From the NCBI RefSeq assembly GCF_046630445.1, contig NC_092341.1, positions 218,451,001 through 218,515,000 of the forward strand: a stretch of 64,000 nucleotides of DNA, given 5' to 3'. The notes beneath the pieces were generated by a model. That model saw nothing but the letters and a program-made list of their open reading frames with translations. It searched no databases and was not told where the DNA came from. Of this stretch, positions 50,051 through 62,832 are shown piece by piece; position 1 is the stretch's first letter, and every line of letters starts with the position of its first letter. The position numbers and the translations under genes are program-made. Source of the stretch: Rutidosis leptorrhynchoides. Lineage: Eukaryota > Streptophyta > Magnoliopsida > Asterales > Asteraceae.

Positions 50051-50740
50051 TTGGCTATCGCCACTTTTGTTCAAGAGCAAAAGCCACGTAAATTTTTCTT
50101 ACTTACATTACATACTCCGTATAAGGTATTACTCTTCACACACTTTCATGGAAACAACCGGCACCACCACTCTCGATCACCCTCTTCCAACTTGAACCAT
50201 CAATTGACACCACCCAAAAAAAAAAAACCACGACTTCTCTTCACTATTTTCACACCCGACACCATCTTTAAACTTCACCTCGTCACCAACACAACCATCG
50301 AATCATCACCATTAAAAAAAAACTTTCTACTCCTGCAACCATTGTTACTCGTGCTACTATGCGAACTACATACCCTTTTAATTCTCCACCACTTCACGAT
50401 CACCATCAAGCCACCTTGATCATCATGTTTGATCACCACCACCGTTATCCACCAATGCACCACTAATCAACACCACCATCGACCAAATTCTCTTTCTTCT
50501 ACAACCCGTCACCTCCACTTCATCACTTTCACACTATCATCGTCACCCTCACCGTCATCCATCACCTTAATCAAACCACAACCATCAACGAAAAATGCTC
50601 TACTTATTCCTGTTTTTCTTTCATTTATGATCATATGTTGCTGCCTTTTGTTCCTGCTTCGGTTCAGCTCGAAGACCCAACACATCAATAATCTGTTATT
50701 CGTTTCTGTTTGGTCGAAAGTGAAAGATGATGATTAGGAT
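50051..50740 (+). repeat. C-rich CACCA-type block inside LTR (copy 1)
   Basis: In an otherwise AT-rich LTR this stretch is rich in CAC/CCA/ATC triplets on the plus strand. It gives two adjacent frames (122 and 102 codons), rich in His, Thr, Ser and Leu, that recur in the other LTR at 57834-58517. I recognise no domain. The frames differ by in-frame changes between copies and are composition-driven. Captured host sequence is possible; a gene is not supported. Confidence 0.6.
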
Positions 50741-51274
50741 GTGATAACGATAGGAAGGTGATACTTATGATCATACTTAATTATTTATTCAGCTATACAA
50801 AGTAATAATTACTTGATTTCCAATATTCTTTCTTATGAGTATTATAATGGAAATTTGTGGTGAGGATGTTGTAGTATTTCAAGTGGTAATATTTTAAGAA
50901 TGATGGTGATATAGAAAGAATGATGGTGATGTATGGTAATGGATATATGATAAAAAGCAATATGGTTCCACCACAATCAAAAAGTGTCAGCTATTTCTAC
51001 GATTTAAAAAAAAAAAAAAACGTAAACCTTTGATTTACTAGTTGGATCGTATTAATTCTTTTTGGCTATTAATTGGGTTTATCTTGCTATTGGACTTTAT
51101 TTAGATTTAGGAATTTATTAGTGGGCTTATGGTTGATTTCATTATTGGGCTTTAAAAATATCAAGTTGTTGGGCCGTAGGAATGTTGGGCCATGATATTT
51201 GATACACCATAGATATTAGGAGAAGATGACGAGTTCGATATAGATAAAAAAAATGATGAGATATGATTATGTTT

Positions 51275-51352
51275 GATGATCACGAGTGGTTTGGAATGGT
51301 TGTTGGGGAACGAGAGTTCTAGGGTTCGAGCCTGAGTTATGGCATTTTTTTT
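51275..51352 (+). promoter_or_regulatory. tRNA-like module 1 (element C 5' LTR)
   Basis: B-box-like GGTTCGAGCC at 51323-51332 followed by T8 from 51345; the A box (AGTGGTTTGGAATGG) is weak. Repeated at 59065-59128 in the 3' LTR. Confidence 0.45.
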
Positions 51353-51424
51353 AGAAGAAGAAGAAGAAAGACATTTCTATTAGGATAAATAGATTTGGTG
51401 TATCAATAAAATTATAAATGAGGT

Positions 51425-51497
51425 GACAAAGGAAAGGTTAAAGGCGTTATCGAGTTAGCGGGACGTCGCTGGTTCAAACCCGAACTTGGACATTTTT
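51425..51497 (+). promoter_or_regulatory. tRNA-like module 2 / SINE head (element C 5' LTR)
   Basis: A-box-like GGTTAAAGGCG, then B box GGTTCAAACCC (51471-51481) matching GGTTCRANYCC, then a T7 run. It is followed by ~35 bp and the (ATT)n tract, an arrangement like a tRNA-derived SINE with a simple-repeat tail. Confidence 0.55.
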
Positions 51498-51532
51498 TTA
51501 AGGGCTACTTCTTTGAGGTAGTTTACTTACTA

Positions 51533-51535
51533 CTA

Positions 51536-51610
<75 letters not shown>
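51533..51610. repeat. (ATT)n microsatellite (element C 5' LTR)
   Basis: About 25 triplets. The copy in the other LTR (59309-59416) is longer, so the array has changed length since insertion. Confidence 0.96.
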
Positions 51611-51613
<3 letters not shown>

Positions 51614-52671
51614 ATTATTTTATCAAATAAATATTAGATACATACAAATATATATTTGATACATAATATAATTGTATTAGTATTACATAAGATTATAGAA
51701 TGAAAATAATGACATTAAATATATAAATATTACCTATAACAAATTACTAAATTTTGATATAATACTAACTACTTGTATACATATATTAATATAACTATAT
51801 GTATAAATATTAATTATTTTACAAAATGAATATATGTAACACATAATTGAAGATATAATATATATCTTAAATATAATTGAGTATGATTATTATATAATTA
51901 AAATACTTAAATAAATAGCACATAATTAATAAATGGAATTATGTGATTATATATCTTAATATATATTACTGATATAGGTTCGTGAATCCGAGGCCAACCT
52001 TGCATTGTTCAATGTCGTCATATGTATTTTTACTACAAAATACAGTATTGTGAGTTTCATTTGCTCCCTTTTTAAATGCTTTTGCAATATATTTTTGGGA
52101 CTGAGAATACATGCGCTACTTTTATAAATGTTTTACAAGATAGACACAAGTACATAAAACTACATTATATGGTTGGATTATTAATGGAATATCGCCCTTC
52201 AAGTCTGGTAACCTAAGAATTTAGGGAAATGGCCCCTGATTAACGCGAATCCTAAAGATAGATCTATCGGGCTTAACAACCCCATTCAGGTTATGGATGG
52301 TTTAGTACTTCGAGATTATTATACAAACGAGAGGTTCTGTTTTGGGGATATTCTGTGCATTAAGTTAACGTCGGTTACCAGGTGTTCAATCCATATGATT
52401 GATTTTTGTCTCTATGCATGAGACGCATATTTATGAGAAATGAAAATGAAAATCTTGTGGTCTATTAAAATGATGAAAAGGAATGTTTTTGATAAACTAA
52501 TGAACTCACCAACCTTTTGGTTGACACTTGAAAGCATGTTTATTCTCAGGTACGAAAGAAGTCTTCCGCCGTGCATTTGCTCATTTTAAAGACATTACTT
52601 GGAGTCGATCATCGCAGTGGAACCAGATGTTGGTGACTTCGTCCAGATGGATTAGGATGAGGTATGACATG

Positions 52672-52683
52672 TGGTATCAGAGC
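52672..52683 (+). promoter_or_regulatory. Primer binding site of element C (Met-tRNA type)
   Basis: TGGTATCAGAGC, 2 nt after the 5' LTR, identical to the site of elements A and B. The following 100 bp (GGTGGTCTTAGCGA...) are also conserved among the three. Confidence 0.92.
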
Positions 52684-53108
52684 GGTGGTCTTAGCGAATC
52701 AGGTCTTGCATTAGTGTGTCTAACTGATAGTTGTTTAGATACATTAGTGAGTCTGGACTTCGACCATGTCTGCATGTCAAAAAGGTTTTGCTTATCATTT
52801 TGTGTCGAAAACTACCTGCTTATCATTCTTAAAAAATCAATTGCTTATCATCCTTAGTCTAGACACATCTTATTGCATTGATTGCATGATTAGTGTATAG
52901 ACAAAATTCATATCTTAGCATATCTGCTAATTCATATCTTAGCGTATCTGTTACTGTAAACTTTGTCTGACATATTCCGTAAATCCCTCCGTAATCTACG
53001 AAATCTTTTGTTCTCTCTATATATATAGATGTTCTATGTAAATTAGAATACCATCAGATAGCCAGAAAATCATTTCATATCAAAAAATCCTTTACTCAAT
53101 CGTACGAA

Positions 53109-53520
53109 ATGGAACTCGTCACTAATTCAAGTTCTTCGGAACCCGACAACTATTCCGACACGGATGTTCACCTAAGCTCCGAAAGCAGCGTCACCAGAAT
53201 GAATCAGCCAATCAGCCATCCCCAATTCATATGATGGGTTCGTAGCCTCCTTAATCATTGGAGACAAGAAGAAGGCGATCCTTTCCATCCACCACATTGC
53301 CCTCTTGGCGAAGAACCTGAAGCACTTAACGGCAAACCTGTTCGAGACACCATTTTCTCTCTCATTTCCCGAATACCTCACCACGATTATATTCTATCTA
53401 AAATTCTAAACCTTATTCATCCACTCGTCCGAACCGAAAATTATCTCGGAGTAATAGCAGAAGTCAACGAGCTTCGCGCCCGAGTTATAGCCATGGAAAA
53501 ATATGGTGCAAAACGTACCA
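53109..53520 (+). pseudogene. Gag N-terminal remnant of LARD-like element C
   Basis: ATG at 53109 (MELVTNSSSSEPDNYSD...) runs 41 codons to TGA at 53232-53234. The frame continues beyond with VRSLLNHWRQEEGDPFHPP, HDYILSKILNLIHPL and EVNELRARVIAME. It is co-linear with the remnants in A and B. The TGA is at the same place in element B. Capsid and zinc-knuckle parts are missing. Confidence 0.7.
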
Positions 53521-53540
53521 GCTTCAGCAATATCATCGAC

Positions 53541-53947
53541 ACCAACAGTACCATCAATAATCCATGCCTCAACATCTCATTCTGTACCTCGAGTATAATC
53601 ATCATTCTACGTATCGTTCTACATCAATTATCTTCATTCTGCGTGACGATTATATAATTTCTAATGTTTTAGAGATTATGTGTTCTAGTTCTAACGGTAA
53701 ATCAAATGAGTTTAATGTCATATTAACTCATTAAATCTATGATCACCAACAGTACCATCAACAATCCATGCCTCAACATCTCATTCTGTACCTCGAGTAT
53801 AATCATCGTTCTACGTATCGTTCTACATCAATTATCTTCATTCTGCGTGACGATTATATAATTTCTAATGTTTTAGAGATTATGTGTTCTAGTTCTAACG
53901 GTAAATCAAATGAGTTTAATGTTATATTAACTCATTAAATCTATGAT
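53541..53947 (+). repeat. Tandem duplication of ~204 bp in element C
   Basis: ACCAACAGTACCATCAA at 53541 recurs at 53745, and the two 204-bp copies are nearly identical through to ACTCATTAAATCTATGAT. Neither A nor B shows the second copy, so the duplication is private to C or its close sublineage. Confidence 0.93.
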
Positions 53948-56886
53948 TACATCTGAAGAAAATATATATGTAAGCATATTTTCATAAAAATTGTAATTAA
54001 AAATTCTTTCGTACAAACGGTTAATGGTGAAAATATTTTAACGGGTAGGTAATACCCGAGGAATATTTAGATTTCACATTAATAAGTTACACTGTACATT
54101 CTTCCAATTTGATTCAACAGTCATTTACTATCTTACTTACATCCACCGATATACGTATCCGTCAACATAGAGTAACCATTTTCAATCAATTTCATATTTG
54201 GATTTTGACCTATCAGAATCCAACAAGTGGCATAAAGAAGAAAACATTGGACAAAATAAAATTTGTTAGAAACAAACAAATTAACCATGAGAAATTCTGT
54301 TAAGAATCCACGCTAACAAAATCCTAGCTAACTGTTCCTAGCTAACTGTTAATTTCTTATTACATTTAATTATCACAATTTTAATTCTCGCAATTTTATT
54401 TATCGTCATTTAATTTCTGTTATTTATTTTACGCACTTTAAATATCGGGACACGTATACAAAGTTTTGACATATCATATCGACGCATCTATATATATTAT
54501 TTGGAATAATCATAGACACTCTATATGTAGTAATGCTGGAGTTAGCTATACAGGGTTGAGGTTGATTCTACAATAATATATATACTTTGAGTTGTGATCG
54601 AGTCTGAGACATGTACACGGGTCACGATACGCATTAATTAATTTGAATATTATATATGTGAATTATTGAACTGCTAACTGTGGACTATCAACTGTGGACT
54701 GCCAACATTGGACAATTAAAATAAATTAAAATATTGATTATAACATATGAAACTAAACAATTCTTCAAGTTTGCCACTTAATTTCATCTTAAACCTCATT
54801 TGTATCTTGACGATTACAATCTGCGTGCAAACCTTTCATAATTCATGAAAACACCTCAATCGAGTGAATGAACCAACCACACTTCATCTACGGAAGGAAA
54901 GATGGATGCATATAATTATGCACCTGAAAACACTCGGAACCTGAGTAAACGTTTAACACGTATCTGTGCTAGATCCTTTGGCATTGTTATTACCGAAAAT
55001 GACATTGCAATTCCTTTTCAAAATAAACATTTTTGTCACAGCTTCAGTAAGTCAACTTTGACTTTTCATCCCGATTGGTCTTATTATAACCTTGATATAT
55101 AAGTTTGCCTTTCGTCATCGTTATCAGAGAACCGTTTATATTCCACCACATTAGCAGTAAACTTACCAGCAACTTCATTGATCTTTGACTTTTTAAAAAT
55201 TTATTATATTCATTGAAACTCTATCATATACTAATCCGCATCATGTAACGAGAACTGTCATACCAATTACCAAAAATCAGTAATCAGTATTCGAAAACTC
55301 ACAGCATATCTACATCAACAGTTATATGTATAACATTTATCTCTTAGAATTATGATCTTTCATTCTGAAATTCTGAAAAGCCCTCAGTCTACAAATCAAT
55401 AATCTGAATGTTGAAAAATCTGAATGAAGCAGCAGAAACTGTAGACAACCGTAAACGACCTTAACCGTCAGAAGTTTGATGATAAAGAATAGTATGTTGG
55501 AAAAACTCAAAAAAATTGGAACTAGAAAACAGATTGAGCTAACCACGAAGGAGACCAAGGACAAATACAAGGACCATACCCTATATTCAAAGAATCCAGG
55601 TAATTCTGGATCCGTTGAAATCTTTAGAGAATATCTTGCTCCGAAGTCATGTTAGAATCTTGCGGAAAAATTTTTCTTCATCAACCATCGAACTTAGAAA
55701 TTCCAAAATATCATCATAAATATCTTCGATATTTCTGAAGATATTTTCATAAATATTCTCATCCGAAATTATTTATCTCTTCGTGCTATCTATACTACAT
55801 CATAAAGGAAACTACTTTAGTTTCTAAATTTCTTTAAAATTCGAGTTTGAAATATGAATGTTATTGAAGTAGTGTTGGGAACTGAAGCATGAGTTAATAT
55901 AATATAATGACACTTGATCAACGTGATTATATTACAGTAAGTCATGTTGAGTTTCTAATGGGACATGATGATTCACAGATCATAACGTCATCATGTGCCA
56001 TGTTACATAACTCTTTCATTCTGCTTAACTTCTGAACATATCAAGAAAATTTATTCTTGATAGTTCTATCCTCAGTGATTCTGGTAATTTGACAAATCAA
56101 ATCGTGCTAATACGTTCTTTCCTGTTTAGAACATGATGTTCATTCGAAACTCCATACTTACGAATTCTGGACCGTTACTCGCTTTACTAGAGGTCGAGAA
56201 TATAATAAAAAAAAGCAAAGAGCTCCAAAATATAAGAGAAAATAGATAGCCCAATAACAACACGGAGGTTACAAACCGTGGATATTAATACGAACAGCAA
56301 TATAAAGACACGATAGAATTAAGAATAGTATCACCCCAAGGTAATAGTAGAAGTAAACAGATTTTTCTGGTGGAAGATTGAAAAGAAGGATAACAGAAAT
56401 GATAATTAGGAAAATATCAAGGATTAGAACGAGATTAAGCATTTTCACAATCTTTTGGATGTATGAACTAAGAAAGAAAGTATAGGAATGGTGAGAATAA
56501 TGGAACGGAAGAGTTTAATTTATAATGGAAATATCAGACGTAGTAATTGAGACAGATCACCGTATTTATTTATAGAGATCTTAATTTCCTTATTCGCCGA
56601 CGAATCAAATCTTATAATGATTTCGAAGATTTTCTTTAAATCCCTTGAATTCTGGAAATTCAACCGTGACTACGTCAAAAGTTAAGACGAATCTCTATTT
56701 ACTTCATTTCACTATTTTGTGATAGCTTCAATCGTACGCTTCACGTAATCAAATTGTTTTATCTATATTAACCAATAATGATGAAACTCTGTTTATCAAC
56801 TCATATTCGTCATGAAAACATTTTTATTGTTAACCATGACGACCTCGATCAAATTTCGGGACGAAATTTCTTAAACGGGTAGGTAC
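53948..56886 (+). other. LARD-like element C interior, middle and 3' part
   Basis: Non-coding apart from relics. The reverse-complement counterpart of A and B is seen throughout (CATGTTGAGTTTCTAAT, ACATGATGATTCACAG and similar). It ends with the purine tract AACGGGTAGGTAC. Confidence 0.7.
55020..55230 (-). pseudogene. Antisense gag-like relic in LARD-like element C
   Basis: Read on the minus strand, opposite to the element, it gives NEVAGKFTANVVEYKRFSDN, then after a frameshift GYNKTNRDEKSKLTY and a stop followed by SCDK. This aligns with element A's KSKLTCWSCDKTGYF. The first Cys of the knuckle is now Tyr. Confidence 0.5.
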
Positions 56887-59199
56887 TGTGATGACCCGGA
56901 AATTTCTGACCAAATTTAAACTTAATCTTTACATAGTTTCAACACCATAAGAAAAGTCTGTAATGTTGAGTCTCAAAATTTTGAACTGTTTCATATATGC
57001 ATTTGACCTACGACCATTCTCGACGATTCACGAACAATTAATTGTAAATAGTTATGTGTTTATATGTGCATATATATTTATATATAAATGGAAATTGGAA
57101 AAATAATTGGAAACATTATATGTTGTCGTATTTAAAATTAACTATGTAAAATAAAATAAAATATGATATTATAATAATAGTTATTTAAAACATAACTATA
57201 TATAAATAAAATATATTAAAAATAAATAATAAATGATTGTAATAATATTATTGTAATACTTGTTAGACATTTCGATTATTAATTAGACAAGTTCAATTCA
57301 AACTTATGCAATTTTAAAATAAACGGTGGTACGAAAATGAGTTCTATAAATTTTAGGCTTATTAAAAATGTATTTAGGAACTATTTGATAAGTTTTAACA
57401 CTTTTTATATTTCACCCATAAATGAGAGGGACAGTTGATGTAATTTTTATTTAATAAATTAATGATCGAATTTTACACCATAATGACCAAAATAAATAAT
57501 TATAGATAAATTAAAAATGTGGGATTTTTCTGAACACTTCTATCCGCCACTGATTAACAATGGAGTACGAGATAATACCCGTGCAATCTAAATGTTGACT
57601 AGAAGATTACAAAAACACAAGCTGCTAGTTGGATTGCTAGTTGGATTTCACTGCTCTCATGTTGAAATTTATATCCACTTGATTATATTATTAATTATTA
57701 ATTATTAATGCACATGTTTCATAAACTTTTGATTAGTTAATTATTATCACAATATTAATAATTCATTAGTTTTGATACTTGAAAACAAGAACTCATTATC
57801 TTCATTTCTGTTTCCATAATCATCCTTCATCACTTGGCTATCGCCACTTTTGCTCAAGAGCAAAAGCCACGTAAATTTTTCTTACTTACATTACATACTC
57901 CGTATAAGGTATTAATCTTCACACACCTTCATGGAAACAACCGGCACCACCACTCTCGATCACCCTCTTCCAACTTAAACCATCAATTGACATCACCCAA
58001 AAAAAAACCACGACTTCTCTTCACTATCTTCACACCCGACACCATCTTTAAACTTTACCTCGTCACCAACACAACCATCGAATCATCACCATTAAAAAAA
58101 AACTTTCTACTCCTGCAACTATTGTTACTCGTGCTACTATGCGAACTACATACCCCTTTAATTCACCACCACTTCACGACCACCATCAAGCCACCTTGAT
58201 CATCATGTTTGGTCACCACCACCGTTATCCACCAATGCACCACTAATCAACACCACCATCGACCAAATTCTCCTTCTTCTACAACCCGTCACCTCCACTT
58301 CATCACTTTCACACTATCATCGTCACCCTCACCGTCATCCATCACCTTAATCAAACCACAACCACCAACGAAAAATGCTCTACTTATTCCTGTTTTTCTT
58401 TCATTTATGATCATATGTTGCTGCATTTTGTTCCTGCTTCGGTTCAGCTCGAAGACCCAACACATCAATAATCTGTTATTCGTTTCTGTTTGGTCGAAAG
58501 TGAAAGATGATGATTAGGATGTGATAACGATAGGAAGGTGATACTTATGATCATACTTAATTATTTATTCAGCTATACAAAGTAATAATTACTTGATTTC
58601 CAATATTCTTTCTTATGTGTATTATAATGGAAATTTGTGGTGAGGATGCTGTAGGATTTCAAGTGGTAATATTTTAAGAATGATGGTGATATAGAAAGAA
58701 TGATGGTGATGTATGGTAATGGATATATGATAAAAAGCAATATGGTTCCACCACAATAAAAAAGTGTCAGCTATTTCTACGGTTTAAAAAAAAAACCGTA
58801 AACCTTTGATTTACTAGTTGGATCGTATTAATTCTTTTTGGCTATTAATTGGGTTTATCTTGCTATCGGACTTTATTTAGATTTAGGAATTTATTAGTGG
58901 GCTTATGGTTGATTTCATTATTGGGCTTTAAAAATATCAAGTTGTTGGGCCGTAAGAATGTTGGGCCATGATATTTGATACACCATAGATATTAGGAGAA
59001 GATGACGAGTTCGATATAGATAAAAAAAATGATGAGATATGATTATGTTTGATGATCACGAGTGGTTTGGAATGGTTGTTGGGGAACGAGAGGTCTCGGG
59101 TTCGAGCCTGAGTTATGGCATTTTTTTTAGAAGAAGAAGAAGACAGACATTTCTATTAGGATAAATAGATTTGGTGTATCAATAAAATTAGAAATGAGG

Positions 59200-59275
59200 T
59201 GACAAAGGAATGGTTAAAGGCGTTATCGGGTTAGCGGGACGTCGCGGGTTCAAACCCGAACTTGGGCATTTTTTT
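59200..59275 (+). promoter_or_regulatory. tRNA-like module 2 / SINE head (element C 3' LTR)
   Basis: The best-preserved Pol III-like unit of the window: A box TGGTTAAAGGCG, 24 nt, B box GGTTCAAACCC, then T7 (59269-59275). Confidence 0.55.
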
Positions 59276-59308
59276 AAGGGCTACTTCTTTGAGGTAGTTT
59301 ACTTACTA

Positions 59309-59419
<111 letters not shown>

Positions 59420-61889
59420 ATTATTTTATCAAATAAATATTAGATACATACAAATATATATTTGATACATAATATAATTGTATTAGTATTACATAAGATT
59501 ATAGAATGAAAATAATGACATTAAATATATAAATATTACCTATAACAAATTACTAAATTTTGATATAATACTAACTACTTGTATACATATATTAATATAA
59601 CTATATGTATAAATATTAATTATTTTACAAAATGAATATATGTAACACATAATTGAAGATATAATATATATCTTAAATAGAGATTGAGTATGATTATTAT
59701 ATAATTAAAATACTTAAATAAATAGCACATAATTAATAAATGGAATTATGTGATTATATATCTTAATATATATTACTGATATAGGTTCATGAATCCGAGG
59801 CCAACCTTGCATTGTTCAATGTCGTCATATGTATTTTTACTACAAAATACAGTATTGTGAGTTTCATTTGCTCCCTTTTTAAATGCTTTTGCAATATATT
59901 TTTGGGACTGAGAATACATGCGCTACTTTTATAAATGTTTTACAAGATAGACACAAGTACATAAAACTACATTATATGGTTGGATTATTAACGGAATATC
60001 GCCCTTCAAGTCTGGTAACCTAAGAATTTAGGGAAATGGCCCCTGATTGACGCGAATCCTAAAGATAGATCTATCGGGCTTAACAACCCCCATTCAGGTT
60101 ATGGATGGTTTAGTACTTCGAGATTATTATACAGACGAGAGGTTCTGTTTTGGGGATATTCTATGCGTTAAGTTAACGTCGGTTACCAGGTGTTCAATCC
60201 ATATGAATGATTTTTGTCTCTATGCATGGGACGCATATTTATGAGAAATGAAAATGAAAATCTTGTGGTCTATTAAAATGATGAAAATGAATGTTTTTGA
60301 TAAACTAATGAACTCACCAACCTTTTGGTTGACACTTGAAAACATGTTTATTCTCAGGTACGAAAGAAATCTTCCGCCGTGCATTTGCTCATTTTAAAGA
60401 CATTACTTGGAGTCGATCATCGCAATGGAACCAGATGTTGGTGACTTCGTCCAGATGGATTAGGACGGGGTATGACAGCTGGAGCTGTGACAAAATTGAC
60501 TAATTTAAAAAAGAATTGCAATATTATTTTCGGTAATAACAATGCCAAAGGATCTAGTACGGATACGTGTTAAACGTTTACTCAGGTTCCGAGTGTTTTC
60601 AGGTGCATAACTATATGCATCAATCTCTTCTCCCGTAGATGAAGTGCGGGTGGTTCATCCTCTCGATTGAGGTGTTTTCAAGAATCATGAAAGGTTTGAA
60701 CGCATATTGTAATCGTCAAGATACAAATGAGGTTTAAGATGAAATCAAGTGGCAAACTTGAAGAGATGTTTAGTTTCATATGTTATAATCAATATTTTAA
60801 TTCATTTTAATTGTCCAATGTTGGTAGTTCACAGTTGGTAGTCCACAGTTAGTAATTCAACAATTCATATATAGTTTAATATATAATATTTGAATTAATT
60901 AATACGTATTCGTGACCCGTTGTATACATGTCTCAGACTCGATCACTACTCAAAGTATATATATTATTTTAGAATCAACCTCAACCCTGTATAGCTAACT
61001 CAATCATTACTGCATATAGAGTGTCTATGGTTATTCCAAATAATATATATAGATGCGTCGATATGATATGTTAAAACTTTTTATACGTGTCCCGATATTT
61101 AAAGTGCGTAAAATAAATAACAGAAATTAAATGACGATAAATAAAATTGCGAGAATTAAGATTGCGATAATAAATTGCGATAAATAAATGTAATAAGGAA
61201 TTATTAGTTAGCTAGGAACAGTTAGCTAGGAATAGTTAGCGTGGATTCTTAACAAATTTTTTCTCATAGTTAATTTGTTTGTTTCTAACAAATTTTATTT
61301 TTGTCCAATGTTTTCTTCATTATGCCACTTGTTGGATTCTGATAGGTCAAAATCCAAATATGAAATTGAATGAAAAAGGTTATTCTGTGGTGAACGGATT
61401 CGTATATCTGTGGATGTAAGTAGGATAGTAAATGACCGTTGAATCCGATTCAAAGAATGTACAGTGTAACTTATTAATGTGAAATCTAAATATTCCTCGG
61501 GTATTACCTACTCGTTAAAATATTTTCACCATTAACAGTTTGTACGAAAGAATTTTTAATTACAATCTTTATGAAAACATATATACATATATATTTTCTT
61601 CAGATGTAATTGTGGATTTAATGAGTCGATATAATATTAAACTCATTTGATTTACCGTTAGAACTTAGAATACATAATCTCTAAAACATTAGAGATTACA
61701 TAATCGCCATGAAGAACGAAGATAAATGATGTAGATCGATATGTAGAACGAAAATAATCAATGTAGAACAAGATGTAGAACGAAGATTATGCTCGAGGTA
61801 TAGATTGTGATGTTGAGGCGTGTGATGTTGAGGCTTGTGTTGTTGGTGGTACTAGTGCTGTTATTGATAGTATTGTTGGTGCCGGTGAT

Positions 61890-62300
61890 GTTGCTGAAAC
61901 TGGTAAATTTTGCACCATATTCTCCAAATTAATTTACTCGAGCACAAAGTTCATTGACTTCTTCTATTATTCCGGGATGATTGTCGGTCGAAACGAGCGG
62001 ATGAATAAGGTTTAGAATTGTGGATAGAATATAATCGTGCCGAGCTACCCTGAAAATGAGGCTGAAAATGGTGTTTCGGATTGGTTCACCGGTAAGTGCT
62101 TCAGATTCTTCGCCAAGAGGGGAATGTGGTGGATGGAAGAGATCGCCTTCTTCTTGTCTCCAATGATTAAGTAAGCTACGAACCCATCAGATGAATTGGG
62201 GATGACTGATTGGTTAATCCATTCTGGTCACACTGGTTTCGGAGCTCGAGTGAAACTTCATATCGGAATTCGAGGGACTTGAACTAGTGGCGAGTTCCAT
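61890..62300 (-). pseudogene. Gag N-terminal remnant of LARD-like element B
   Basis: ATG at 62298-62300. The frame has a TAA shortly before and the TGA at 62187-62189 shared with element C. It then continues with the WVRSLLNHWRQEEGD-like block (here ...SLLNHWRQEEGDL), the HDYILSTILNLIHPLV block, and ends near EVNELCARVN. Only the N-terminal part of gag is present. Confidence 0.68.
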
Positions 62301-62372
62301 TTCGTACGATTGAATAAAGGATTTTTCGATATAAAATGATTTTCGGCTATAGGATGGTATTCTAATTACATA

Positions 62373-62373
<1 letters not shown>

Positions 62374-62466
<93 letters not shown>
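62374..62466. repeat. (AT)n microsatellite in the element B leader
   Basis: Same location relative to PBS and gag as 22004-22100 in element A. Confidence 0.97.
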
Positions 62467-62469
<3 letters not shown>

Positions 62470-62818
62470 ACAAAAGGTTGCGTAGATTACGGAGGGATTT
62501 ACGGAATATGCCAGACAAGTTTACAGTAACTGATACGCTAAGATATGAATTAGCAGATACGCTAAGATATGAATTAGCAGATACGCTAAGATATGAATTT
62601 TGTCTATACACTATTCATGTAATCAATGCAGTAAGATGTGTCTAGACTAAGAATGATAAGTAAGTGATTCCCTAAGAATGATAAGCAGGTAGTTTTCGAC
62701 ACGAAATGATAAGCAAAACTTTTGACATGCAGACACGGTCGAAGTCCAGACCCACTAATGCATCTAAACAACTATCAGTTAGACACACTAATGCAAGACC
62801 TGGTTCGCTAAGACCACC

Positions 62819-62830
62819 GCTCTGATACCA
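62819..62830 (-). promoter_or_regulatory. Primer binding site of element B (Met-tRNA type)
   Basis: TGGTATCAGAGC on the minus strand. The spacer to the LTR is 2 nt if the LTR starts at 62833 and 7 nt if it starts at 62838; the former fits elements A and C better. Confidence 0.88.
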
Positions 62831-62832
62831 AC

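Larger units (their letters stand above)
49125..52669 (+). repeat. LARD-like element C, 5' LTR (3545 bp)
   Basis: Matches 56887-60477 with scattered substitutions and small indels. It contains a C-rich block (50051-50740), two tRNA-like modules (51275-51352 and 51425-51497), the (ATT)n run 51533-51610, and near its end the hairpin CAACCTTTTGGTTG (52510-52523) followed by TTTATTCTCAG|GTACG. Confidence 0.93.
60483..62832 (-). other. LARD-like element B interior, 5' part
   Basis: The continuation of 47561-49119 after element C and its GCTGG duplication. It includes the leader, the gag remnant 61890-62300 and an (AT)n run 62374-62466. Three nearly identical 21-bp units containing GATACGCTAAGATATGAATT lie at about 62531-62600. 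Confidence 0.75.

Noticed and set aside
52672-52857. 109-aa frame 52528-52857 and 65-aa frame 62672-62869
   Set aside because: They cross the LTR end, PBS and leader of elements C and B; conserved because the leader is conserved, not as protein.
57834-58517. Two His/Thr/Ser-rich frames conserved between 50051-50737 and 57834-58517
   Set aside because: Conservation is due to LTR duplication. There is no recognised domain, and the frames come from CACCA-type composition.
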